The notes under the pieces were generated by a model, which did no database searches, had not been told where the DNA came from, and saw nothing but the letters and a program-made list of their open reading frames with translations. 40,464 nt of DNA from Acidithiobacillus sulfuriphilus (GTDB lineage: Bacteria > Pseudomonadota > Gammaproteobacteria > Acidithiobacillales > Acidithiobacillaceae): positions 1 to 40,464 of the forward strand of contig NZ_RIZI01000182.1 of NCBI RefSeq assembly GCF_003721225.1, in the 5' to 3' direction. Made by a program: the position numbers and the translations under genes. This document shows positions 1 through 8,582 of the stretch, one piece after another (within the stretch, counting starts at the first letter, position 1; every line of letters starts with the position of its first letter).

Positions 1-273
1 CCCGCCGATGCGGCGGTGAACGCGGCCATCCGCGAGGTGGTGGAGGAGTTGCTGGACAACGGCCTCACCCCGCGCGAGGCCAAGGTACTGCGCATGCGCT
101 TCGGCATTGGCATGAATACCGACCATACCCTGGAAGAGGTGGGCAAGCAGTTTGACGTCACCCGCGAGCGCATTCGCCAGATCGAGGCGAAAGCCCTGCG
201 CAAGCTCCGTCACCCCTCCCGTTCCGAACGGCTACGCAGCTTTGTAGACGGAGAAGTGAACATCCCGTCTTGA
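1..273 (+). CDS. rpoD: RNA polymerase sigma-70 factor RpoD, C-terminal part
   Basis: The reading frame is open from base 1, so the gene starts outside the window; only about 90 C-terminal residues are here. They form sigma region 4: a [13 protein letters not shown] stretch (region 4.1), then [21 protein letters not shown], split here as LEEVGKQF and [13 protein letters not shown], which is the helix-turn-helix that contacts the -35 element. The tail [14 protein letters not shown] is typical of the housekeeping sigma factor rather than of an alternative sigma. It is the primary promoter-recognition subunit of RNA polymerase. It is followed by a hairpin and a tRNA gene and marks the core-genome side of the window. 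Confidence 0.95.
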   Translation, partial: PADAAVNAAIREVVEELLDNGLTPREAKVLRMRFGIGMNTDHTLEEVGKQFDVTRERIRQIEAKALRKLRHPSRSERLRSFVDGEVNIPS

Positions 274-281
274 CCTTCGCC

Positions 282-305
282 AGGCCGGGGTAGGTACTCC
301 GGCCT
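282..305 (+). terminator. Hairpin after rpoD, possible terminator
   Basis: Perfect 7-bp inverted repeat AGGCCGG (282-288) and CCGGCCT (299-305) around a 10-base loop, 8 bases after the rpoD stop. It is followed only by TCCTCC rather than a clear T-run, so it could be a weak intrinsic terminator or a processing hairpin between rpoD and the tRNA. Confidence 0.45.
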
Positions 306-311
306 TCCTCC

Positions 312-388
<77 letters not shown>

Positions 389-445
389 ATTAAAACAATA
401 TGTTATGCTATTTTTGACGTTCCCTGTTTTTGGGTTTCCAGGCGC

Positions 446-464
446 TGTTCCCCACTGGTTCCCC
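446..464 (+). repeat. Two GTTCCCC direct repeats, 11 bp apart
   Basis: GTTCCCC occurs at 447-453 and again at 458-464, one helical turn apart, about 60 bases beyond the tRNA 3' end. Closely spaced short direct repeats next to a tRNA are a known layout of integrase arm-binding sites, so this may be a relic of an attachment site. No integrase gene accompanies them, and the interpretation is tentative. Confidence 0.3.
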
Positions 465-528
465 ATTCGTCGGTTGCTAGAAAGGAGCGATCCTATCGTG
501 TGAAGCTGCCGGCAGCGGTAAATGTCGG

Positions 529-557
529 CGGTTCATCCTCGCTCGCGCGGGGAACAC
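529..557 (-). CRISPR. Solitary type I-E-like CRISPR repeat
   Basis: Read on the minus strand, the 29 bases start GTGTTCCCCGCGCGAGCG and end AGGATGAACCG. This is the length and sequence of the common type I-E repeat, with one change from the frequent form ending GGGGATGAACCG. The internal palindrome CCCCGCGCGAGCGAGG is largely kept. No second repeat lies 61 bases to either side and no cas genes are in the window, so it is an orphan remnant rather than a functional array. Confidence 0.6.
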
Positions 558-572
558 GATGGTGATGCTGTG

Positions 573-693
573 TCACGGATCGGCAATATGGAGCCAAAAC
601 TGAGTCGGCCTAATGGCGGCCACCCACATGGCGTAGCCATGGTCAGGCCCCTTGAGGTCCCATACCACTCTCAAAAACGGTACTATCTTTCAT
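573..693 (-). pseudogene. Broken short ORF of unknown family
   Basis: On the minus strand an AGGAG motif (700-704) sits 6 bases before an ATG at 693. That frame stops after 16 codons at 643-645. A single frame change near 663 would instead give VWDLKGPDHGYAMWV and continue to a stop at 573-575, for about 40 residues. The clear ribosome binding site and protein-like second half suggest a frameshifted remnant. The family is not recognised. Confidence 0.3.
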
Positions 694-798
694 AGCGCAC
701 TCCTCATTGGTCTGTAAACCCTTTGTAGCAACAGTGCGCCACCTCACTCAAGTTCAGATGTAATCTGCCCGTACTTTAGATTCGATCATAGCTCATGC

Positions 799-2307
799 CT
801 ATCCCACGGAACCCAACTTGCGACGCGTGGGCTGCTGTGTAGCCAATGCATCCTTCGACTCAGGGCAGAAAATAACGACTTCCTCACCGCTGGCTTTGAA
901 GTAGGACAGATTGATGCGCGCAAACTCGTCGTCCGGCTTGCGCTTGTTCATCTGCTCCTTGACGCGACGGCGGCACTCGGTGGCGTAAGCCACATACTCT
1001 TCGAACTCGTCGTCGGTCGGCGGTCCGTGCGGGTGCAGAATCTTCAAGAACGCGCAGACGGTTTTCTTGATGCCTTTCTCGTCGCGCCCCTCGATCGACT
1101 TGCCAAGGCGAATGCGCTTGCTGACCTCTTCATACCGGTTCGTGTGCTTGAACTGGTAGTGGAAGGCCTCGGCCAGGTAGTCGGTGATGAATCCATAGTT
1201 GCTAGTAAGGAACTCGCTGCTGTTCTTGGGCATCTCCCAACCTGGGATATAGGCCGCAAAGCGATCCATAACAGCCAGATCAAGCTCGGGGGGCAGTGGC
1301 TGAAACAAGTCGTACTCGTTGGAATTCACCACTTGCTGCACCGAGACATCGATGTTGCCAACGAAGCTCAAACTGGCATCGGCAATGACCTCTACGCCGC
1401 GTGAGAAACGGCCGTTGGCCATGAAGTCCTTCATGATCTGGATGGTGTCCGGATCACGCACCTTGATTCCTCCAACTTCATCGAAGGCGACGGTATCCCA
1501 ATAGCCGACCAAACCCACCTTGCGACGCACGTTGTTATAGAACAATGTGGCTTTGGTGGCCTGGCCACCCGAGATCAGGGTGGCATAGGGGGAAAATTCG
1601 CTGAAGAAGTAGGACTTGCCAGTGCCGCGCGGGCCCAATTCGATGTAGTTGTAGTTGGGCTCCACCAAGGCTGCCAGTCGGGCGATGAAATGCATCTGCA
1701 CCCGTTTGGACAGCTTGCTTGGTTCCAAACCGACCGACCGTAGAACAGCCGCGATCCACTCGTCGCATGTGAACGCAGCGCGGCCTTCGGTGTAGCGATT
1801 GAAGTCGAAGCGCGAGAGTTGAATCGGCCGCAGATCCTCGATGGAAAAAGCGTAGTCGTCTTCGTCGATGTCGTTGTGCGCCAGTGTTACCTCGGCCCAG
1901 ATGCCCCCTTCAAGCAGCCGATCATTGTCGCGGTAGAACTTCTCGCCGATCGCAATCCGCTGCGAGTTGAAGTTTTCCAGCGAGGCCCAGTGGCGCTTCT
2001 CTTTCTCGACATAGCGAACGTGGACCTTGTCGATGAACCTGTGCTTGCCTCTGGTTGCCACCTTGGATTGAGCAGCATTGGCTTCGTCCGGCCGCACGTA
2101 GTTTTCTTGTAACGTGGAAAGCACGGCGTCCATGCCTGCATTGATCTCTGCCTCATCATTACTGGCGCAATACTTGGCAAGCAGAAATTCAAGGACGAAC
2201 GACGGGACGTTTGTGCCCTTCTTGATCCGATGTAGCAGGTCCTTGCGCAGAACTTTGCCGTCGAAGGTCGAATTAAGCTTTTGGTCAAGCTTGTCCATAT
2301 GACTCAT
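799..2307 (-). CDS. brxL: BrxL, AAA+ ATPase of type 1 BREX, short form without Lon-like C-terminus
   Basis: The N-terminus (LDQKLNSTFDGKVLRKDLLH) matches BrxL. The AAA+ core has Walker A GPRGTGKS at residues 225-232, Walker B around VAFDEVGG (about 273-280) and a later MDRFAAYIPGWE arginine segment. BrxL forms ring assemblies on DNA and is needed for phage exclusion in type 1 BREX. This protein has 502 residues against about 680 in well-known BrxL; it ends where the Lon-protease-like C-terminal domain would begin. The start overlaps the pglZ stop by ATGA; M4 is an alternative start. It is the last gene of the operon. BrxL assignment is firm; whether the short form is natural or truncated is open. 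Confidence 0.9.
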   Translation of the reverse strand: MSHMDKLDQKLNSTFDGKVLRKDLLHRIKKGTNVPSFVLEFLLAKYCASNDEAEINAGMDAVLSTLQENYVRPDEANAAQSKVATRGKHRFIDKVHVRYVEKEKRHWASLENFNSQRIAIGEKFYRDNDRLLEGGIWAEVTLAHNDIDEDDYAFSIEDLRPIQLSRFDFNRYTEGRAAFTCDEWIAAVLRSVGLEPSKLSKRVQMHFIARLAALVEPNYNYIELGPRGTGKSYFFSEFSPYATLISGGQATKATLFYNNVRRKVGLVGYWDTVAFDEVGGIKVRDPDTIQIMKDFMANGRFSRGVEVIADASLSFVGNIDVSVQQVVNSNEYDLFQPLPPELDLAVMDRFAAYIPGWEMPKNSSEFLTSNYGFITDYLAEAFHYQFKHTNRYEEVSKRIRLGKSIEGRDEKGIKKTVCAFLKILHPHGPPTDDEFEEYVAYATECRRRVKEQMNKRKPDDEFARINLSYFKASGEEVVIFCPESKDALATQQPTRRKLGSVG

Positions 2308-4832
2308 TCCGTATAGTCAGTTTCAAGAGGTAGGCTGCGGTAAGCAGCGAGCGTGATGGGATTCAGCGCCTTGACCGAGAGTTTACCCCTGAACTCATCG
2401 TCCATGCGCAGTGCGATCTGTTTACACTCACCAGACATCAATGTGACCGTTCGGGTTGCCGGGTTTACATCGCCTCCTGGGCGGGGCTCACCTACCACGT
2501 TGCCCTTGCTGTCATGTGCTTCCAGCAATATCTCGACGGTCATTTCTTGCGAAAATATATCATCGGCGACGAGCCTGACTCCAATGACTGGCAATCTTGT
2601 AGTAATTCTTTTTGCTCCGTTTTTGTAACTAAGCTCAACTACCACCTTGCCTATCTCTGCAGGCATATTGGTGTCTAGACGCGCAATCAACACCGGTACA
2701 ACAGCCTCCGACAGGGAAGCACCACCATGGAAATACAGGTGGCCTAAGCGATACGGTGCCATACTGCGGGGTATAGCCACTTGGGCGAAATCCCCCCGAA
2801 TGCCGAACTTCTCCGCGCTGACGACCAGGCTATGACCGTCTGCCGATCCGTCGCCCAGCATCATGCGGTCATGCGCATTCACCGGCCATTTGCCCTGGGG
2901 TTTGACGCACACATCCCCCGCCTCCGCATGCGCATTGAGGAAGAAGCCATGGTCGGTAACAATGACCGCTTCTTTGAATCCCATGCCACGCAGCTTGTGC
3001 AGTGCGATGCGGATCAGCTTCAGTGTGCCAGGGATCAGACCCAGCGTCGTTTCGGGGTTGCTTTCCAGCTGGCTGTCGATTTCCGTGGAGCGCAGCACCA
3101 GCAGGTCGACGGTCTCCGCAATTTTTGGTTTGCCACGCACGAAATCGCTGAGCAACATTTCCGTGAAGCGATCCCCGTAACGCTTAGCCAACACATTCAT
3201 GCGTTGCGGGACGTTGCCCACGGGCGCCCCGGCCAGCTTGGGCACGAGTGAGTCGTTCTCCAGAGACAAGGTCAAATCCGTGCGTGCGCCAGGCAGCAAG
3301 CTCGCCATGCCCACCAGGGTGATAGTCGGCAACTGTGCGTAAGCCGCTTGCAGCTCGACCGGCCCGTCCTCTGCCAACAGTTTTTCAAGGGCCACACCCA
3401 ACTCGTAGCGCAGAGCGTCCACCATCAAGTAGGCCACCTTGCGCCCGCTTTCCTTGAGACGATCTGCTACCAGGCGATCAAAGACATCGGCGTTGGCTAG
3501 GCGTCCCGTGGGCGGCCAGCCAACAATCTCGACGTGCTTAACGAACACGCCTTGAACCTTTTCGGCTAGGCGCCGATAGCGGGCCCGCGCCTGGCTGATC
3601 ACTTCATGCATCAAGTCGTGCTGGTCGAGGAAGTCACCAGCGGCTTGCTCAAACTCGCGCTGCAGGCGGTCTGCTTCACGCAAACTGCCCAGGTAGAAAT
3701 CGATCAACTCCGCCTGAGAGCGGGCGTGGTCTGGCAACTGGCGTTCAAAGTCTTCACAGGCCTCGGCCAGACTCAAGCCTGCGCGCACCAACTCCCACTG
3801 CGCCTGGCTTTCACCCTTGCTCAGCCACACTGAGCTCTTATGGCGGGCCAGCACACGGCGTGTGGCATCAGTGTCGCCGGTCACGATGCCCTTAGTCGCC
3901 GTGCGCAGGAACGTCCGCTCCTCGAAGGGGAAGGTATCGCGCTCACCTAGGTCTTCAAACTCCCCGCATAGATCGGCCAGGCTGAGTTCTGCTTCGATGG
4001 CTTCCGCCCGCTCGATATAAACCGCGCGTGACTTGGGGTCGCTGCGCAGGCGGTCGCACACATCCTCGACGATGGGGCTGGCTTCCATCGGTGCGTGCGG
4101 CACCCCTTTTAGGGTCTCCGGCAGCGCCACCGGCAAATCAAACACGAACTCGCTGAACAGCACGTAGCGCCACAGTTCATCCGCCAGGGCGGCCCAGGTC
4201 TTGCCGCGCGTCTTCACGTTCAGGCCCAAGGTAGCGCGGAGGAAGTCGCGCGCCTCTTGCGCCCAGCCTTCCTGCCCCTTTAGCGCTTCCGTTTGGCTCG
4301 CGCTCGGCGCCAACAGTGCGGCCAGAATCTCTCGGCCGGACTCCACCCGCAAAGTGGCTCGCAGTTGCGGCCAACTCACGCCGCCACCAATGGCATCGAT
4401 CACCGCAAAAGTCGGCCCCACAGGTGACCCGGCAAACACCTGGCGGATCTCGGTAGCATGATCCGGCCTGGCGCGTAGGCAAAGGCTCAGGTACGCGTCG
4501 CCATCGTCTTGCGGGAATACCGCGCCGCACTCTGCATAAAGGGCGAACGGGTCAGCCTGCTTTTGCTCGTCGGTTTCTGGCCGCCTGAAAGGTACATAGA
4601 TCAACACCCCTTCCAGCGGTGCCTTCGGTTGCCCTACCTCGCGTAGAGCCAGCAGCGCTGCCTCGCGGCTTTCAATGCTGCTTTCGGTCGTATCGACCAC
4701 GCGCACCTTCTCAGCACCCAGGTCAAAGCACTGCTCGCGATAACGCTTGTCGGCGTCGTACACCACCAGGCAGCCCGATTGCTTCAAGCGTGGCCGCAGC
4801 ACACTTTCTCGAATGAACTCGGCAATGCTCAT
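2304..4832 (-). CDS. pglZ: PglZ, alkaline-phosphatase-superfamily BREX protein
   Basis: 842 residues. The C-terminal half carries the PglZ domain with VAYLMVDALRYELG near residue 470 (metal-binding Asp of the phosphatase fold), then PTITLVGMASLLPGA and a second conserved segment AVIVTDHGFFLN. PglZ is a core component of every BREX type and works with the PglX methyltransferase and the BrxC ATPase to distinguish and block phage DNA; its enzymatic substrate remains unclear. It lies 2 bases downstream of the GmrSD-type gene and overlaps brxL by 4 bases, as in type 1 BREX where pglZ directly precedes brxL. Confidence 0.93.
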   Translation of the reverse strand: MSIAEFIRESVLRPRLKQSGCLVVYDADKRYREQCFDLGAEKVRVVDTTESSIESREAALLALREVGQPKAPLEGVLIYVPFRRPETDEQKQADPFALYAECGAVFPQDDGDAYLSLCLRARPDHATEIRQVFAGSPVGPTFAVIDAIGGGVSWPQLRATLRVESGREILAALLAPSASQTEALKGQEGWAQEARDFLRATLGLNVKTRGKTWAALADELWRYVLFSEFVFDLPVALPETLKGVPHAPMEASPIVEDVCDRLRSDPKSRAVYIERAEAIEAELSLADLCGEFEDLGERDTFPFEERTFLRTATKGIVTGDTDATRRVLARHKSSVWLSKGESQAQWELVRAGLSLAEACEDFERQLPDHARSQAELIDFYLGSLREADRLQREFEQAAGDFLDQHDLMHEVISQARARYRRLAEKVQGVFVKHVEIVGWPPTGRLANADVFDRLVADRLKESGRKVAYLMVDALRYELGVALEKLLAEDGPVELQAAYAQLPTITLVGMASLLPGARTDLTLSLENDSLVPKLAGAPVGNVPQRMNVLAKRYGDRFTEMLLSDFVRGKPKIAETVDLLVLRSTEIDSQLESNPETTLGLIPGTLKLIRIALHKLRGMGFKEAVIVTDHGFFLNAHAEAGDVCVKPQGKWPVNAHDRMMLGDGSADGHSLVVSAEKFGIRGDFAQVAIPRSMAPYRLGHLYFHGGASLSEAVVPVLIARLDTNMPAEIGKVVVELSYKNGAKRITTRLPVIGVRLVADDIFSQEMTVEILLEAHDSKGNVVGEPRPGGDVNPATRTVTLMSGECKQIALRMDDEFRGKLSVKALNPITLAAYRSLPLETDYTE

Positions 4833-4834
4833 AC

Positions 4835-6694
4835 TTAGGCCTCAACCTTATCTGTGTTGATATTGGCAAGGTGCGCTGACCACAAGGTTTCCAACGACGG
4901 GCTATTGCCTGCCGTGAGCGATGCCATTGCAGCCACGACCAGCTTCGCCCTGTCACGCAAAAAGCCGTTGAAGTCTTCGGTCAGTTTTTGCTTGAGTGAT
5001 GCACCGTCGAGGTTGGCGTAATGCGCCTTTGACAACAGATCGAAAGAGATCAAGTGGGATTTCAATCGCGCACGAACAACACTTTCATCGGCCCATTGAA
5101 CACGCTCCTGCAGGTACTCCAAAGGATCCTTTCGGCCAATCATACGATTGGTCTTCCAGGTAATGAGCGCACAGTTCAACGCCAAATAACTCGGAATCTC
5201 CACCTCGGAGAGCAACGCATCCGGGAAGATGTGGTGGTACTCGCGTTTCTGGATGCTGTCGTAAGTGGCCGTCTTATGGTCCGCAAAATCAATCGCACCA
5301 AGATAGGTGGTTACCGCAAGAATTGCTCGCGCCTCTATGCCTGCCGCTTTCGGCCAACCGGCGGCCATCAACGAATCGACATCCGCCAATGGGAATTCAG
5401 CGCGGTTTAGGGCGGGCACCGTGCTCTCTTCAAGTTCTGTAAATCCCGGGTTTTTGAGCAGCGCTTTGATGGCCTTGAAGTCGGCAAAGGCACGTGAGGC
5501 TGCAGTGTTCTCATAGCGATCCGTAAAGAAGGCTGACCAAAGGTAGCGGCGCAACAGTTTCTCTGCCTTTGCCAGATAATCGCCGTTATCCGGAATCAGT
5601 TCATACGCGGCGGCAATGACGGCCAAGACGGCGTTCGTCGGCAATCGGGTTTCGTCAAATATGCGCTGCCCCTCAAGGAACGATGCCATACGTTCCAGCC
5701 CGCGCTCTAGCTTCGGCCAGTTGGCAACCAGCTGCTTCTTGTCCATATCGATCATGCCACGTGTGTTTGGCAACTTTTCCTGAAGCAAAGCTGAGGTGGA
5801 CAGAATAAGGTCGGACACGTTACCAAACCGACTGGCAGTTGGGCACTTGTCGGTGAGGCTGGCTTCAAGCGCATGAAGCGATTTCTCTGCGACGTTTTCC
5901 ACTTCGGCAACGATGATGTCGTAAAGCGACAGCGGCTTGCTGTTGGTATTCATGTTGATGAACACTTGCAGCGCAACATCTTTGTTGGTTTCGGCGGGCA
6001 GGGAGAGATAAGGTAAGTTGAAAAACTTCACTCGCTCACGAAGGATGGTGACTTCCCTTTTGATCCGCTCCTTGGTTTCATTAAACGCGTCGAGCTTGGC
6101 AAATGCGTCCGGCTCTGTCGGCAGCGGCTTCAGTGGCTTGGCGGCCGCGTTCACCCATTCATCGACCTCATGGGAAATATCCTCCGGTCTCAGCAAGGAA
6201 ACTGGAAGCAAACCGCGCTCTAGGCACTTGGCAGGCCCTTCAACCCAAAGAGGCATGCGCAGTTGATTTTTATTGACCCAACGTGGTACGCAACGAATCT
6301 CCGCATCGGTTCCGGACTTGCTTTCTCCTCGATCAAGCTGCGGCAGATAAACAAAGAAAGTTTCCCATTCGTAGTTGTTGTGCACCGATCGCCAGAATGC
6401 CGTCAAGCGCTGCTGACCATCCAGCAAATGCTGTGTCACGGGGCCTGTCGATTTGGGCTCAGACGTGGCGATATAGCGCGACTCGAATTGCTCAACGCCA
6501 GCGACCTCAAGCGCCAGCGTCACACCAACCGGTAGATTATTAATGATGGTGTTGAGAAAACTGGCGATACGGCCACGATCCCATGCTTCAAAGCGTTGAA
6601 AGCGTGGAAGCTTGATTCTTCCCTGCTGGATGTCCTGAAACCAAACACCAAGGGTGCGGTCCTGGGCCTTACTGGACTGATTCATTATGCTCAT
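4835..6694 (-). CDS. DUF262/DUF1524 protein, GmrSD/BrxU-like modification-dependent nuclease
   Basis: 619 residues from the ATG at 6694, chosen because GAGAG lies about 8 bases upstream and the frame before it overlaps the previous gene. The DUF262 (GmrS-like, ParB-type NTPase) signature is seen as PRFQRFEAW (30-38) and LDGQQRLTAF (91-100). Near residue 485 the DUF1524 (GmrD-like) HNH nuclease appears as REYHHIFP, followed by NCALITWKTNRMIGRKDP. GmrSD enzymes cut DNA with modified cytosines; BrxU of the E. fergusonii BREX island is the precedent for such a type IV enzyme between pglX and pglZ. Its likely role is to catch phages whose base modifications let them evade BREX. Function is inferred from domains and place. 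Confidence 0.85.
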   Translation of the reverse strand: MSIMNQSSKAQDRTLGVWFQDIQQGRIKLPRFQRFEAWDRGRIASFLNTIINNLPVGVTLALEVAGVEQFESRYIATSEPKSTGPVTQHLLDGQQRLTAFWRSVHNNYEWETFFVYLPQLDRGESKSGTDAEIRCVPRWVNKNQLRMPLWVEGPAKCLERGLLPVSLLRPEDISHEVDEWVNAAAKPLKPLPTEPDAFAKLDAFNETKERIKREVTILRERVKFFNLPYLSLPAETNKDVALQVFINMNTNSKPLSLYDIIVAEVENVAEKSLHALEASLTDKCPTASRFGNVSDLILSTSALLQEKLPNTRGMIDMDKKQLVANWPKLERGLERMASFLEGQRIFDETRLPTNAVLAVIAAAYELIPDNGDYLAKAEKLLRRYLWSAFFTDRYENTAASRAFADFKAIKALLKNPGFTELEESTVPALNRAEFPLADVDSLMAAGWPKAAGIEARAILAVTTYLGAIDFADHKTATYDSIQKREYHHIFPDALLSEVEIPSYLALNCALITWKTNRMIGRKDPLEYLQERVQWADESVVRARLKSHLISFDLLSKAHYANLDGASLKQKLTEDFNGFLRDRAKLVVAAMASLTAGNSPSLETLWSAHLANINTDKVEA

Positions 6695-6719
6695 TGAATT
6701 CTCTCGATGGCCTGTGAAG

Positions 6720-7337
6720 TTAAAGAGACGTAGCGGCCGAAACGGCACCAACAAATGCTCGAAAGCTTTGCGATGTGTTTCGGTTTGGCTCCATTTGCTG
6801 AGCCACGGTTCGCGCACATTCCATCTTGCGCAAACCCGTCTTGAAGTAGCTGGCTCGCTTCAAAATGCGCTCAAGCGCTTCCCACGTGCCACCGAGAATG
6901 CCATCTGGGTCGCGATAACCTGTTTTTTGGGGAATCGTTGAGGGTACGCGGGGATATGCTGCCTGAACTGCTGCCCAATCGCCAAAAAACCATGCTTCCA
7001 GCTCTTCAATTGCGATGCGGTTGGCCACCTGAAAACGATTGCCATTGCCAGCCCGGGATTTGCTAAGTAGCCCGGCACGTGCTGCTATACCTTCCAATGT
7101 CTGTTTGAGAACCGTGCAGTCATCATCATCACGATCCACCAGAACAAGAATTGCCCAGTTCTCTGGCAACCAAGTGCTGTAGCCGCGAAGACGGGCTGGC
7201 AAGTTTTTCAGCAAGTCATCTTTGCACTGAAAGCGCCTGATCTCGAAATCTACATCATTCATCAGCTTGGGTAGCAAGTGCTCCAGCGTTGCCTCCATTG
7301 AAGGCTCCTCGACAAACACGATAAGTTTTTCCAGCAT
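6720..7337 (-). CDS. DUF4276 family protein, Toprim-like, partner of upstream ATPase
   Basis: 205 residues from the ATG at 7337, whose A is the last base of the ATPase stop (TGATG overlap), so the two are translationally coupled. The N-terminus LIVFVEEPSMEATLEHLLP and the later AILVLVDRDDDDC (about 62-74) give an acidic pattern of Glu followed by Asp-x-Asp like that of Toprim folds; IEELEAWFFGDWAAV is also typical of DUF4276. A coupled OLD-type ATPase and Toprim protein is the architecture of two-gene defence systems such as PARIS (AriA/AriB, where AriB is DUF4435). Family assignment is good; nuclease activity is inference. Confidence 0.75.
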   Translation of the reverse strand: MLEKLIVFVEEPSMEATLEHLLPKLMNDVDFEIRRFQCKDDLLKNLPARLRGYSTWLPENWAILVLVDRDDDDCTVLKQTLEGIAARAGLLSKSRAGNGNRFQVANRIAIEELEAWFFGDWAAVQAAYPRVPSTIPQKTGYRDPDGILGGTWEALERILKRASYFKTGLRKMECARTVAQQMEPNRNTSQSFRAFVGAVSAATSL

Positions 7338-8581
7338 CAGCCACGCCTCCCAGTTGGGCTGCGCGGCGCCCCCTGATTGCTCAAAGGATCGCCAAAGCCG
7401 AAATGACCCTCCATCCATAAATGTCCAAGCGATGCGCCGGCACTGATAAACTCTGGAATACCCTGGATATCGCAAGCTCGCACCGCCTGCGTAAAACCTT
7501 GCTCATCGCGGTACAGCACGCGCACTTCTTCAGCGCGCATTGCATTGATCAGGAAAGGTGAGTGGCTGGTGATCAAAAGCTGCGAGCGCTCTGAAGCAGC
7601 TCGGCACTCCTCAGCCAACTCGGGCAACAAGCGTGGGTGCAGGAAGTTTTCTGGCTCTTCAATGCCAATAAAGCGTGGCGGCTCCGGATCGTACAAGACG
7701 GCCAGATAAGCCAACATCTTCATCGTGCCGTCTGATGCAAACTTGGAAAGTATGGGTTGGTCAAACGGCGCGTCCTTAATCTGCAATAGCAATCGGCCAT
7801 CCGGCATTGGCTCGGCCTCCACCCGCTCCAAGCGAGGAATGCGCTGGCGCAGCACAGAAAAAATCTGTTCCAGACGCTCTGGGTGCTGCTCCTTCAGGTA
7901 TTGAATCACGTTGGCCAAATTCTCTCCGCCCTTGCTCAAACGTTCCTGGGGGCCAGCCTCCGGTTGATTACGGGTTTGATCTATTGACAGGTAGGACACA
8001 TACCAATCAGTAATGAATTCACGCAATGCCGCCACACGGGGATGTTCGGTGAATTGCCCCAAGGTATTCACGGCAATCAAATCGGGTGAGCGCAGATTGG
8101 TTTCAACCCGAACATCGTCAGAATCTGGCGCGTCACCGCTCGCGGCTTTGCCCACCCCGCGTTTGAACTCAAGAAACCGAAACGGCTGACCCTTTTGCCC
8201 ACGCCGCCACTGCAACCACTCCTCAACAACTTCCGGGCCTTTTGCACCTTCATCAATCGCCAGGTGATACGTAATGATTGGCGTTTTGGGTTGTTCTCGA
8301 TATTTCAATTCAAAAACGATGGGGCCGGTTGTGCCACGGGTTTTCAATTCTTTCCCTCGACCACGTCGATCCCAGGCATGACGCAGGCCGAACTGGAAGC
8401 ACTCGGACAAGAAATTGAACACATCAAAGACCGTCGATTTGCCGCTGCCATTAGGGCCCAATAACACGGTCATTGGCGTGAGTTTATCCAATTCAACCTT
8501 GCGCAACGCACGGTAGTTTTCAACGCGCAAGGATTCGATGCGAGGAATGCCTCGGGGTGTGATGCGACGACTAACGCTCAT
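7337..8581 (-). CDS. OLD/AAA_21-type ABC ATPase, sensor half of an accessory defence pair
   Basis: 414 residues from the ATG at 8581, which follows the preceding pglX stop after one base (TGA-A-ATG) with GGAGT just upstream. Walker A is [11 protein letters not shown] (40-50), Walker B is [13 protein letters not shown] near residue 300, and the H-loop is LLITSHSPF. These are hallmarks of single-chain ABC-type ATPases of the RecF/SMC/OLD group (AAA_21). It has no C-terminal Toprim domain itself; that role may be taken by the coupled DUF4276 protein. Similar ATPases sense phage proteins and release a partner effector in PARIS and Septu-like systems. The specific trigger here is unknown. Confidence 0.8.
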   Translation of the reverse strand: MSVSRRITPRGIPRIESLRVENYRALRKVELDKLTPMTVLLGPNGSGKSTVFDVFNFLSECFQFGLRHAWDRRGRGKELKTRGTTGPIVFELKYREQPKTPIITYHLAIDEGAKGPEVVEEWLQWRRGQKGQPFRFLEFKRGVGKAASGDAPDSDDVRVETNLRSPDLIAVNTLGQFTEHPRVAALREFITDWYVSYLSIDQTRNQPEAGPQERLSKGGENLANVIQYLKEQHPERLEQIFSVLRQRIPRLERVEAEPMPDGRLLLQIKDAPFDQPILSKFASDGTMKMLAYLAVLYDPEPPRFIGIEEPENFLHPRLLPELAEECRAASERSQLLITSHSPFLINAMRAEEVRVLYRDEQGFTQAVRACDIQGIPEFISAGASLGHLWMEGHFGFGDPLSNQGAPRSPTGRRG

Positions 8582-8582
8582 T

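Larger units (their letters stand above)
389..798. other. Gene-free scar region between tRNA and BREX operon
   Basis: About 410 bases with no intact gene. It holds a pair of GTTCCCC repeats, one isolated CRISPR-like repeat, a broken short ORF and a CATGGC-GTA-GCCATG hairpin at 627-641. No T-rich terminator for the incoming BREX operon was found. The position directly behind the tRNA and the mixture of fragments suggest repeated insertion and deletion at this site. Confidence 0.6.

Noticed and set aside
734..743. AGTGCGCCAC shared with the inverted repeat near 19422
   Set aside because: A 10-base match is expected many times by chance in 40 kb, and the flanks do not agree.
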